Source: a virus. From it: DNA of 37,308 bases. Location of the stretch: positions 1-37,308 of IMG/VR virus record IMGVR_UViG_3300012920_000105. One strand, 5' to 3'. Below the pieces are notes generated by a model. It saw nothing but the letters and a program-made list of their open reading frames with translations. It had not been told where the DNA came from and did no database searches. The position numbers were made by a program, and so were the translations under genes. Shown here one piece after another: positions 8,638 to 16,858 of this stretch. Position 1 is the stretch's first letter. The number at the start of each line of letters is the position of its first letter.

Positions 8638-10850
8638 TGTATAATCAAACATTATATAAAGTTATTGAGCCTATAAAAATTAATACCATAAAAAGGCTTA
8701 ACAAAAGTAAAAAATGGAAATATGGATACAATAAAGAACATGATATTGTCATTATATCAAAAACTGGTGAAATTGGTGAAATATATGAAATACAAAATCT
8801 TCGGATAGCATTACCAAAGCAACCAAAAAATATACACAAGTTTAAAACCAATAAATGGGAAGTAACAGAACAGCCCAAACCACTACAAAAAATCAAAACA
8901 ATATTTGATTGGAAAGAATACCCTAATAGTTTCAAAAGTCAATATATAGATTATATAGACGAAGAATTTAAAAGAAGAGAAGAAGGCTTTTGGTATTATA
9001 ATAAAAAAACCCCAACGTACTTAACAGGAACACACTACATGTATTTACAATGGAGTAAAATAGATGTGGGTAAACCAGATTTTAGAGAGGCAAACAGATT
9101 ATTTTATATATTTTGGGAAGCCTGTAAAGCTGATAGTAGATGTTATGGTATGTGTTATTTAAAAAATAGAAGATCTGGTTTTTCTTTTATGGCTTCTGGC
9201 GAAACAGTTAATTTAGCTACAATATCTAGTGATGCTAGATATGGTATACTTTCAAAAACTGGTCCTGATGCTAAAAAAATGTTTACTGACAAGGTTGTAC
9301 CTATATCAGTAAATTATCCTTTCTTTTTTAAACCGATCCAAGATGGTATGGATCGACCTAAAACAGAATTAGCATATAGAGTGCCGGCTAGTAAATTAAC
9401 TAGAAGAAAAATAGAACAAGGTAGTGGTGATGATGAACTTGAAGGTCTTGACACAACTATTGATTGGAAAAACACAGGTGATAATAGTTATGATGGTGAA
9501 AAACTAAAGCTACTAGTTCACGATGAAAGTGGTAAATGGGAAAGGCCAAATAATATTTTAAATAACTGGAGGGTTACAAAAACAACACTACGATTAGGTA
9601 GTAGAATTATTGGTAAATGTATGATGGGTTCTACAAGTAACGCGTTAGACAAAGGTGGTGATAATTTTAAAAAAATATATTATGACTCAGACGTTACAAA
9701 AAGAAACCGCAATGGACAGACTAGCTCGGGATTATATAGTTTGTTCATACCTATGGAGTGGAACTACGAAGGATTCATTGATTCTTATGGATTACCTGTA
9801 TTCGAAACGCCAGAAGAAGAGGTTAAAGGTCCATACAACGACTTTATTGACGTAGGTGTTATTGATCATTGGCAAAACGAAGCAGATGGTTTAAAAAATG
9901 ATCAAGATGCTTTAAATGAATTTTACAGGCAGTTTCCAAGAACAGAAGATCATGCGTTTAGAGATGAAACTCAAAATAGTATATTTAATCTAGTTAAAAT
10001 TTACGAACAAATAGATTTTAACAACGATTTTAAAAACTCTTCTATGGTTACAAAAGGTAGCTTTAAGTGGGATAGTGGAGTACAAGATACAAAAGTTATA
10101 TTTTATCCAGACTCACAAGGTAGATTTTTAGTAAGCTGGACACCAAGTTATAACTTACAAAATAATATTATATTTAAAAACGGATTAAAATATCCGGGTA
10201 ACGAGCACATGGGTGCTTTTGGTTGTGATAGCTATGACATATCAGGTACTGTAGATAATAAAGGTTCAAAAGGTTCTTTGCATGGACTAACTAAGTTTAG
10301 TATGGAAGATGCACCACCTAACCACTTTTTTTTAGAATATATAGCTAGACCTCAAACAGCAGAAACATTTTTTGAAGATGTTTTAATGGCTTTAGTATTT
10401 TATGGTATGCCATTACTTGCTGAAAATAACAAACCAAGGTTATTATATTATTTAAAACGTAGGGGATATAGAGGATACTCTATGAACAGACCTGATAAAA
10501 TATGGAATAAATTATCAGCAGCAGAAAAAGAAATAGGTGGCATACCTAATTCAAGTGAAGATATAAAACAAGCTCACGCTGCTGCTATAGAAACGTATAT
10601 ACAAAAATATGTTGGTTTAAACGAGGGTTTAGGCTGTGGTGATATGTATTTTAACAACACACTAAACGACTGGTCTAAGTTTAACATAAATAACAGAACT
10701 AAGTACGATGCTACCATAAGTTCTGGCTTAGCAATAATGGCTTGTAATAAAAACTTATACAAACCCGTTGCAGATAAATCAACTTTAGCAGTTAAATTTG
10801 GCTTATCTAAATACAACAATAAAGGAACAACATCGAAAATTATAGAATAA
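8637..10850 (+). CDS. terL: Terminase large subunit (packaging ATPase/nuclease)
   Basis: 737 aa. Drives DNA into the procapsid and cuts the concatemer. ATPase half: a deviant Walker A, KNRRSGFS (176-183), where a GKS/T would be expected; Walker B LKLLVHDE (290-297); coupling segment KCMMGSTSN (~327-335). The nuclease half has an RNase H-like layout: FGCDSYD with D531, a strand ending in LLAENNK with E596, and KYDATISSGLAIM with D691 as the likely third acid. FYRQFPRTEDHAF between the halves is typical of phage large terminases. It is directly followed by the portal gene with no gap. The call rests on motifs, order and size; the Walker A deviation is shared by several terminase families. Confidence 0.9.
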   Translation: MYNQTLYKVIEPIKINTIKRLNKSKKWKYGYNKEHDIVIISKTGEIGEIYEIQNLRIALPKQPKNIHKFKTNKWEVTEQPKPLQKIKTIFDWKEYPNSFKSQYIDYIDEEFKRREEGFWYYNKKTPTYLTGTHYMYLQWSKIDVGKPDFREANRLFYIFWEACKADSRCYGMCYLKNRRSGFSFMASGETVNLATISSDARYGILSKTGPDAKKMFTDKVVPISVNYPFFFKPIQDGMDRPKTELAYRVPASKLTRRKIEQGSGDDELEGLDTTIDWKNTGDNSYDGEKLKLLVHDESGKWERPNNILNNWRVTKTTLRLGSRIIGKCMMGSTSNALDKGGDNFKKIYYDSDVTKRNRNGQTSSGLYSLFIPMEWNYEGFIDSYGLPVFETPEEEVKGPYNDFIDVGVIDHWQNEADGLKNDQDALNEFYRQFPRTEDHAFRDETQNSIFNLVKIYEQIDFNNDFKNSSMVTKGSFKWDSGVQDTKVIFYPDSQGRFLVSWTPSYNLQNNIIFKNGLKYPGNEHMGAFGCDSYDISGTVDNKGSKGSLHGLTKFSMEDAPPNHFFLEYIARPQTAETFFEDVLMALVFYGMPLLAENNKPRLLYYLKRRGYRGYSMNRPDKIWNKLSAAEKEIGGIPNSSEDIKQAHAAAIETYIQKYVGLNEGLGCGDMYFNNTLNDWSKFNINNRTKYDATISSGLAIMACNKNLYKPVADKSTLAVKFGLSKYNNKGTTSKIIE

Positions 10851-13268
10851 ATGGCATTTAAAACAAAACCAAAAAGCTCTTTTCCAAGTCACGCTGTGTC
10901 GGATGCAGAAAAATCCAGCATGGAGTATGGCACCCAAGTTGGTCGTGCTATAGAAAACGAATGGTTTAAAAAAGATTCTGGTTCAACAAAATACTACAAT
11001 TCTAGACAACGATATAATGATTTAAGATTATATGCTAGAGGCGAGCAAAGTATACAAAAGTACAAAGATGAATTATCTATAAATGGTGATTTATCTTATT
11101 TAAATTTAGACTGGAAACCAGTACCTATTATACCTAAATTTATAGATATAGTAGTTAATGGTATATCTGATAGAACATATGAATTAAAAGCATACTCTCA
11201 AGATCCGTCTTCTTCTCAAAAAAGAACAGAGTATGTCAAAAGCATGCTAAAAGACATAAACAACAGAGAGTATTATGAAGCTGTTGAGTCACAATTAGGT
11301 ATACCCGCATTTAACAACGATCCTAGTCAGCTACCTAACGATGATGAAGAATTATCTTTACACATGCAGTTAGACTACAAGCAAAGTATTGAAATAGCAG
11401 AAGAAGAAGCGTTAAATAACGTTATGGATTTAAATGATTATGATTTAATTAAAAAACGATTAGATTATGATATATGTGTTTTAGGTATAGCTTGTGTTAA
11501 AAATACTTTTAATACAGCTGAGGGTATTAAAATAGAATATGTTGATCCTGCTAATATAGTTTATTCTTATAGCGAATCACCATACTTTGAAGATCTTTAT
11601 TACGTAGGTGAAGTTAAAAAAATAACTATAACAGAACTTAAAAAACAATATCCTTATCTTACCGACGAAGATATAAAAGATATAGAAAAATCTGGAGCTG
11701 CTAGTGAAGTATATAACAATTATAATGGACCTAGAGAAACTCAAGATAATTCAATAAGCATAATGTATTTTGAGTATAAAACGTATCAAAATCAAACATA
11801 CAAAATAAAACAAACTTCTAGCGGTGCTGATAAAGCTTTAAAAAAGGACGATCAATTTAACCCACCAAAAGACTCAAGAGCTAGGTTTCAAAAAGTAGAT
11901 AGAGCTATTGAAGTTTTATATTGTGGCGCTAAAATTATTGGTTATGATAAAATGTTAGACTGGGGTATGGCTGAAAACATGACTAGACCTGATTCAAATA
12001 TTACTAAGTGCCATATGTCTTATAATTTGGTTGCCCCTAGAATATACAAAGGTAAAGCTGAGTCTTTAGTTAGCCGTATGACTACTTTTGCTGATATGAT
12101 ACAGTTAACTCATTTAAAGTTACAACAAGTTTTATCACGTATGGTACCTGATGGTGTTTATTTAGATGCTGATGGTTTAGCTGAAATAGATTTAGGTAAC
12201 GGTACTAATTATAATCCACAAGAAGCTTTGAATATGTACTTCCAAACTGGTAGTATAATTGGTAGATCAATGACTCAAGATGGTGATTTTAATCAAGGTA
12301 AAGTTCCTATACAAGAACTACAATCAAGTTCTGGTAATGCTAAATTAGCTAGTTTGATAAACTCTTATAATCATTATATGCAAATGATGAGAGATGTAAC
12401 AGGATTAAATGAAGCAAGAGATGCTAGTATACCAGATAGAAACGCTTTAGTAGGTGTTCAAAAGTTAGCTGCTGCTAATAGTAACACAGCTACTAGACAT
12501 ATATTACAAGGTGGTTTATATTTAACATTAAAATTAGCTGAGTGTATATCTCTTAGAATATCAGATGTATTAGAATATTCAAATAGCAGAAACCAGTTCA
12601 TAAATTCTTTAGGTAGATTTAATGTAGCTACGCTTGACGAAATATCAGAACTTCATTTACATGATTTTGGTATATTTTTAGATTTAATGCCTGATGAAGA
12701 AGAAAAACAAATGTTAGAAAATAACATACAAATAGCTTTACAAAAAGAACAAATACATTTAGAAGATGCTATTGATATTAGAGAAATAAAAAATCTTAAA
12801 CTAGCAAACCAAATGCTAAAATTAAGAAGAAAACAAAAACAAGAAACTGATAGAGCTAATCAATTGCAAAATATTCAAGCTCAAACTCAATCAAATGCTC
12901 AAGCTGCAGAAGCTGCTGCTGCTGCTGATATGCAGAAGCAACAAGGTATAGCTGCTAGTAAAGTTCAAATAGCAGAAGCTCAAGCTCAATTTGATATACA
13001 AAAAATGGAAAGAGAAGCTGCAATTAAAAAAGAATTAATGCAGTTTGAATTTATGCTTAACATGAGGTTAAAAGAACAGGAAATGCGAGTGATTAATGAT
13101 AAAGATAAGTATAAAGAAGATCGTAAAGACGAAAGAACTAGAATACAAGCTAGTCAGCAGTCTGACATGATACAACAAAGAAAACAAAACTTACCAGCTA
13201 AAAAGTTTGAGTCTGCTGGCTTTGACAACTTAGGTGGTTTTGACTTGGAGCAATTTGAGCCAAGATAA
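10851..13268 (+). CDS. Portal protein
   Basis: 805 aa, starting on the base after the terminase stop. Forms the dodecameric channel vertex. The order terL-portal-scaffold-capsid and size match large portals of podovirus-like phages. Indicative segments are VPIIPKFIDIVVNGISDR (~100-117), MMRDVTGLNEARDASIPD (~509-526) followed by RNALVGVQKLAAANSNTATR, the usual portal helix region. Residues ~630-760 are a long Gln/Ala/Lys-rich coiled coil (LRRKQKQETDRANQ, QAAEAAAAADMQKQQ), which may form the barrel/crown projecting inside the capsid. No membrane segment or protease domain is present. Confidence 0.87.
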   Translation: MAFKTKPKSSFPSHAVSDAEKSSMEYGTQVGRAIENEWFKKDSGSTKYYNSRQRYNDLRLYARGEQSIQKYKDELSINGDLSYLNLDWKPVPIIPKFIDIVVNGISDRTYELKAYSQDPSSSQKRTEYVKSMLKDINNREYYEAVESQLGIPAFNNDPSQLPNDDEELSLHMQLDYKQSIEIAEEEALNNVMDLNDYDLIKKRLDYDICVLGIACVKNTFNTAEGIKIEYVDPANIVYSYSESPYFEDLYYVGEVKKITITELKKQYPYLTDEDIKDIEKSGAASEVYNNYNGPRETQDNSISIMYFEYKTYQNQTYKIKQTSSGADKALKKDDQFNPPKDSRARFQKVDRAIEVLYCGAKIIGYDKMLDWGMAENMTRPDSNITKCHMSYNLVAPRIYKGKAESLVSRMTTFADMIQLTHLKLQQVLSRMVPDGVYLDADGLAEIDLGNGTNYNPQEALNMYFQTGSIIGRSMTQDGDFNQGKVPIQELQSSSGNAKLASLINSYNHYMQMMRDVTGLNEARDASIPDRNALVGVQKLAAANSNTATRHILQGGLYLTLKLAECISLRISDVLEYSNSRNQFINSLGRFNVATLDEISELHLHDFGIFLDLMPDEEEKQMLENNIQIALQKEQIHLEDAIDIREIKNLKLANQMLKLRRKQKQETDRANQLQNIQAQTQSNAQAAEAAAAADMQKQQGIAASKVQIAEAQAQFDIQKMEREAAIKKELMQFEFMLNMRLKEQEMRVINDKDKYKEDRKDERTRIQASQQSDMIQQRKQNLPAKKFESAGFDNLGGFDLEQFEPR

Positions 13269-13269
13269 T

Positions 13270-13298
13270 TTTTAACTATTTAATTATATTATATTATG
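13270..13298 (+). promoter_or_regulatory. 29-nt AT-rich leader, copy 1 (before scaffold gene)
   Basis: TTTTAACTATTTAATTATAT continuing to TTATATTATG, ending in the scaffold start codon. A copy with two mismatches ends in the start codon of the gene at 16055. No Shine-Dalgarno sequence is present. Long near-identity between otherwise different genes suggests a shared signal such as a promoter -10 region, processing site or ribosome-loading leader; which of these is not decidable by eye. Confidence 0.45.
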
Positions 13299-14498
13299 GA
13301 AAATGAAAAACAAGAAGAGGTTGTTGAGCAAGAAGTAACTGAAACAAAAGCTGAAGAAGCTAAAGTTGAAGAGCCAAAAGCTGAAGAACCAAAAAAAGAA
13401 TCTAATCTACAAGATGACGGTTCTTACAAGTTAAACTTAAGTGAAACCGATAAAAACAAAAAAGATGCCTTACGGGAAGAAATCAAAGATGACGAAAAAA
13501 GTAATGAAGAAAAAATCGTCAAAGAAGAAAAAAATGAAGAAGTAGAAACTTCTGTCATTGAAGAAATAACTGATGAAGAAGAAGTTGTTGAAACAACTGA
13601 AGAGCCACCAGTTACAGAACAAAAAATAGAAGATTTAAAACCTTCTGAAGAAAAAACTCCAGAGATGGAACTACCTGAAAACGTTGAAAAACTCGTGAAG
13701 TTTATGAACGAGACTGGTGGAACGCTAGAGGATTATGTCAAACTCAACGCGGATTATTCTAAACTTGATGATGGTGTTTTATTAAACAACTACTATCAAC
13801 AAACAAAAGGTCATTTAACTCAAGATGAAATTAATTTTTTAATTGAAGATAAATTTAGTTTTGACGAAGAGGTAGATGAACCAAAAGACATAAAACGTAA
13901 AAAGCTTGCTTATAAAGAAGCGGTTGCTGAAGCTAGAGGCCATTTGGAAAATATGAAGGAAAAATATTACGATGATCTTAAGTTAGGATCAAAGTTACCT
14001 CCAGAACAACAAAAGGCAGTAGACTTTTTTAATCGTTATAATAAAGAGCAAGAACAGGCTAGTGAACTACAGCAAAAAGCAAAGCTACATTTTAACAAAG
14101 AAACTGATAAAGTTTTTAGTGATAACTTCAAAGGTTTTGATTTTAAAATTGGAGACAAGAAATATCGTTACAATGTTAAAGATGCTGCTAAAGTTAAGGA
14201 AAGTCAAAGTGATTTTATGAATATCTTTAAACCTTACATGGATAATGAAACAAGATTTTTAAAAAATGCTAGTGACTACCATAAAACATTATTTGCTGCA
14301 TCAAACGCTGACGCAATAGCTAATCATTTTTACGAACAAGGTAAAGCAGATGGAATAAAGCAGATGACTAGTGAAGCAAAAAATATAAAAATGGATGCTA
14401 GACAATCATCTCCTGTTGTTGATGCTGCTGGTACTAAAGTAAGAGTTATTAGTGGTGACGATAGTTCAAAGCTTAAAATTAAACTTAAAAACTATTAA
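13296..14498 (+). CDS. Capsid scaffolding protein (probable)
   Basis: 400 aa between portal and capsid genes. The first ~125 residues are extremely Glu/Lys/Val-rich and low complexity (VEEPKAEEPKKE, EEVVETTEEPP), expected to be disordered. The middle is helical (FMNETGGTLEDYVKLNADYS; KAVDFFNRYNKEQEQASEL). The C-terminus ends basic and hydrophobic (SSKLKIKLKNY), as scaffolds often do where they contact the capsid protein. Acidic composition, helicity and position are the evidence; no sequence family was recognised and no protease motif seen. A role in capsid assembly followed by removal is inferred from that class. Confidence 0.72.
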   Translation: MENEKQEEVVEQEVTETKAEEAKVEEPKAEEPKKESNLQDDGSYKLNLSETDKNKKDALREEIKDDEKSNEEKIVKEEKNEEVETSVIEEITDEEEVVETTEEPPVTEQKIEDLKPSEEKTPEMELPENVEKLVKFMNETGGTLEDYVKLNADYSKLDDGVLLNNYYQQTKGHLTQDEINFLIEDKFSFDEEVDEPKDIKRKKLAYKEAVAEARGHLENMKEKYYDDLKLGSKLPPEQQKAVDFFNRYNKEQEQASELQQKAKLHFNKETDKVFSDNFKGFDFKIGDKKYRYNVKDAAKVKESQSDFMNIFKPYMDNETRFLKNASDYHKTLFAASNADAIANHFYEQGKADGIKQMTSEAKNIKMDARQSSPVVDAAGTKVRVISGDDSSKLKIKLKNY

Positions 14499-14520
14499 TT
14501 AACATTAAAAATTAAAAATT

Positions 14521-15978
14521 ATGGCAAGTGTAAACTTTACTGGCCCTGCTGTCGGTGGTTTGGTATCACCAAGCTACACTAAAAACATTACTACTGGATC
14601 TTATTTAGATTTAGCTAGTTCTGCTGGACAAGGTTGGGCTCAACAATATCTGCCTGATTTATACGAAGCTGAAGTTGAAAGATATGGAGACAGATCTATT
14701 AGTGGATTCTTAAGTATGATCGGTGCAGAAGAAGCTATGACTGCTGACCAAGTTGTTTGGTCTGAGCAAGGTAGACTTCATTTAGCTTATAAAGCTACTA
14801 TCAACACTACAAGTGGTGTTGTTACTGCTGATTCAATTAAAGATATTGATAATCAATCAGGTTCTTCAATTGCTCACGCGGTAAGAAAAGGACAAACAGT
14901 TGTTTGTCAAATTACAACAGGTTCTGATGTTGTTGTTGCAAAAGCACAATGTACTGCTGGTATAGAAGCTGCAACTAACACACTAACATTACAACCTTTT
15001 GGAGCTGCTACATTTAAGGATTTAGCTAACGTTGCTGTTGCAAGTACAGCTGTTATTAAATTCTTTGTATACGGTTCTGACTTTGGAAAAGGAACTGGAG
15101 CTATGGAAGAATCAGTTGAAGCTGAGTTCAAGTCTTTTAGCAACAAACCTATCATTATTAAAGATAAGTATGTTGTTTCAGGATCTGACGCTTCTCAAAT
15201 TGGTTGGATCGAGGTTTCTGGTGAATCTGGACAAGGTGGATACTTATGGTATTTAAAATCTGCTGGTGATACAAGAAAAAGATTTGAAGATTACTTAGAG
15301 ATGTCAGTCGTTGAAGGTGTTAGCAAAAATGCTAGCTCTGTAGTAACTGGTACTGGTACTGAAGGTCTTTTCGAAGCTATCGAAAGTAGAGGTATGATCT
15401 CAGACAGCGGTATGTTTGATGGCGCTACTGATGATTTAGCTGATTTTGACGTATTAATTGGTGAATTAGACAAGCAAGGTGCTATTGAAGAAAACATGCT
15501 TTTCTTAGATAGATCTGCTAATCTAGCATTTGATAATATGTTAGCTGGTGCTAATAACTACCACTCAGCTGGTACTAACTATGGTGTATTTAATAACTCT
15601 GAAGATATGGCGTTAAACTTAGGTTTCAACGGATTTAGAAGAGGTTCTTATGACTTCTACAAATCTGACTGGAAATACTTAAACAACAAATCTACAAGAG
15701 GATTAATTAACGATGGTGCTACTGTTGGTAAAGTCGAAGGTGTTTTAATTCCTGCTGGAACTACAAACGTTTACGACCAAGGCATGGGCAAGAATATTAA
15801 CAGACCGTTCTTACACGTTAGATATAGAGCTTCACAAGCTGATGACAGAAAGATGAAATCATGGATCACTGGATCTGTGGGAGCAGCTACTTCTGCATTA
15901 GATGCTATGGAAGTACACTATCTATCTGAAAGATGTCTTGTTGTTCAAGCTGCGAATAATTTCGTATTATTCAGATAA
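14521..15978 (+). CDS. Major capsid protein
   Basis: 485 aa. Location after portal and scaffold, size and the absence of export signals identify the shell subunit; the HK97 fold is expected but not demonstrable by eye. Recognisable capsid-like stretches are YLPDLYEAEVERYGDRSISG (~43-62), GGYLWYLKSAGDTRKRFEDY (~240-259) and HYLSERCLVVQAANNFVLFR at the end. Codon use differs from neighbours: about ten of some twenty-two Phe codons are TTC, against about two of some twenty-four in the portal gene, consistent with selection for heavy expression. It begins 22 bases after a TTAAC element and is followed by a terminator-like hairpin, so its mRNA may be made in excess of downstream genes. Confidence 0.88.
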   Translation: MASVNFTGPAVGGLVSPSYTKNITTGSYLDLASSAGQGWAQQYLPDLYEAEVERYGDRSISGFLSMIGAEEAMTADQVVWSEQGRLHLAYKATINTTSGVVTADSIKDIDNQSGSSIAHAVRKGQTVVCQITTGSDVVVAKAQCTAGIEAATNTLTLQPFGAATFKDLANVAVASTAVIKFFVYGSDFGKGTGAMEESVEAEFKSFSNKPIIIKDKYVVSGSDASQIGWIEVSGESGQGGYLWYLKSAGDTRKRFEDYLEMSVVEGVSKNASSVVTGTGTEGLFEAIESRGMISDSGMFDGATDDLADFDVLIGELDKQGAIEENMLFLDRSANLAFDNMLAGANNYHSAGTNYGVFNNSEDMALNLGFNGFRRGSYDFYKSDWKYLNNKSTRGLINDGATVGKVEGVLIPAGTTNVYDQGMGKNINRPFLHVRYRASQADDRKMKSWITGSVGAATSALDAMEVHYLSERCLVVQAANNFVLFR

Positions 15979-15993
15979 TAACTATATAAAGTT

Positions 15994-16030
15994 GAGAGGG
16001 TGGTATACGTATCACCCCCTCCTCTTTATT
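15994..16030 (+). terminator. Terminator-like hairpin after the capsid gene
   Basis: GGGTGGTA (15998-16005) pairs with TATCACCC (16010-16017), one G-T wobble, around a TACG tetraloop of the UNCG class; beyond an A-C mismatch GAG (15994-15996) pairs with CTC (16019-16021). It is followed by CTCTTTATTTTAAC, a broken T-rich run. Placement 16 bases after the capsid stop suggests partial termination or 3'-end protection of capsid mRNA. Confidence 0.6.
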
Positions 16031-16057
16031 TTAACTTTTTAATTATATTATATCATG
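16029..16057 (+). promoter_or_regulatory. 29-nt AT-rich leader, copy 2 (before the post-capsid gene)
   Basis: TTTTAACTTTTTAATTATAT continuing to TATATCATG; 27 of 29 positions match the leader of the scaffold gene. It starts inside the T-rich tail of the capsid hairpin, so a transcript stopped there would leave this element to restart expression of the next gene if it is a promoter. Confidence 0.45.
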
Positions 16058-16807
16058 AAACAAAAAATAAAACAACCTGCTGCAAAACAGTGGGAAATAA
16101 AAGATAGGTTGTATCAATTAACAACCGAAAAAATACCAGTTACTCATATAGTAAAATCAAAAAATTTATATTATTTTGATGAAGAATCTGGTTATGAAAG
16201 AGAAATGAAATACTGTAAAAATCAAAAAACAGTATTCGTTGATGAAATGAAAGGACCTCAAAGATTAGGTCATATTATATTTAGAGATGGACTACTTTAC
16301 GTACCAAAAAACGAGGTAACATTACAAAAATTACTTTCGTTATATCACCCTGATGCTAATAGAAAATTTGCAGAAGTTGACAATGAAGTACAAGCAGAGT
16401 CAGATTTAGATATATTAGAATTAGAGATTGAAGCTTTAAATGCTGCAAAACAAATGGAAGTTGATCAAATGGAAGCAATATTAAGAACAGAGTTAGGTTC
16501 TAAGGTATCTAGCATGAAATCTAAGGAGCTTAAACGTGATTTGCTTATATTTGCTAAAAACAACCCGCAATTGTTCTTAGAACTCGCAAACGATGACAAT
16601 ATAAACATTAGAAATATGGGTATAAAAGCTGTTGAAGCTAGTATACTTACGTTGTCAAACGATCAAAGAACTTTTACTTGGACAAAAACAGGTAAAAAAA
16701 TAGTAACTGTTCCTTTTGATGAGAACGCTTACTCAGCTTTAGCTGCTTTCTTTAAAACTGATGAAGGTATAGAAATATACAAATCAATAGAAAAGAAACT
16801 AAAGTAA
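16055..16807 (+). CDS. Conserved-looking virion gene after the capsid gene, function unknown
   Basis: 250 aa, soluble, no signal peptide. Distinctive segments: YFDEESGYEREMKYCKNQ, GPQRLGHIIFRDGLLYVPKN, LQKLLSLYHPDAN (~100-112), a helical centre LELEIEALNAAKQMEVDQME, ELKRDLLIFAKNNPQLFLEL (~165-184), and the end SALAAFFKTDEGIEIYKSIE. I recall proteins with these phrases next to capsid genes of marine phages but no established role. Position between capsid and connector genes fits a head decoration, head completion or assembly factor. Isolated by hairpins on both sides, it may be its own transcription unit. Confidence 0.75.
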   Translation: MKQKIKQPAAKQWEIKDRLYQLTTEKIPVTHIVKSKNLYYFDEESGYEREMKYCKNQKTVFVDEMKGPQRLGHIIFRDGLLYVPKNEVTLQKLLSLYHPDANRKFAEVDNEVQAESDLDILELEIEALNAAKQMEVDQMEAILRTELGSKVSSMKSKELKRDLLIFAKNNPQLFLELANDDNINIRNMGIKAVEASILTLSNDQRTFTWTKTGKKIVTVPFDENAYSALAAFFKTDEGIEIYKSIEKKLK

Positions 16808-16812
16808 AAATA

Positions 16813-16844
16813 AATAGTCCGGGCCTTCGGGCCCTGAGACTATT
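16813..16844 (+). terminator. Strong cUUCGg hairpin between virion genes
   Basis: AATAGTC (16813-16819) pairs with GACTATT (16838-16844); inside, GGGCC (16821-16825) pairs with GGCCC (16830-16834) around TTCG, an extra-stable tetraloop. One base (C) and three bases (TGA) interrupt the stem. On the + strand it is followed by an A-run rather than a T-run, so it is not a canonical intrinsic terminator; RNA processing, stability or attenuation are alternatives. Confidence 0.5.
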
Positions 16845-16858
16845 AAATAAAAAAAAAT

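Noticed and set aside
9655-9855. Second + strand frame inside terL (also 15032-15256 and 34580-34774 inside other genes)
   Set aside because: Nested in well-supported genes, with no motif or start signal; treated as shadows.
8637-15978. Firm assignment to crAss-like phages
   Set aside because: Large terminase, portal and capsid sizes and order are compatible, but no crAss-specific gene was identified by eye, so only a podovirus-like flavobacterial phage is claimed.
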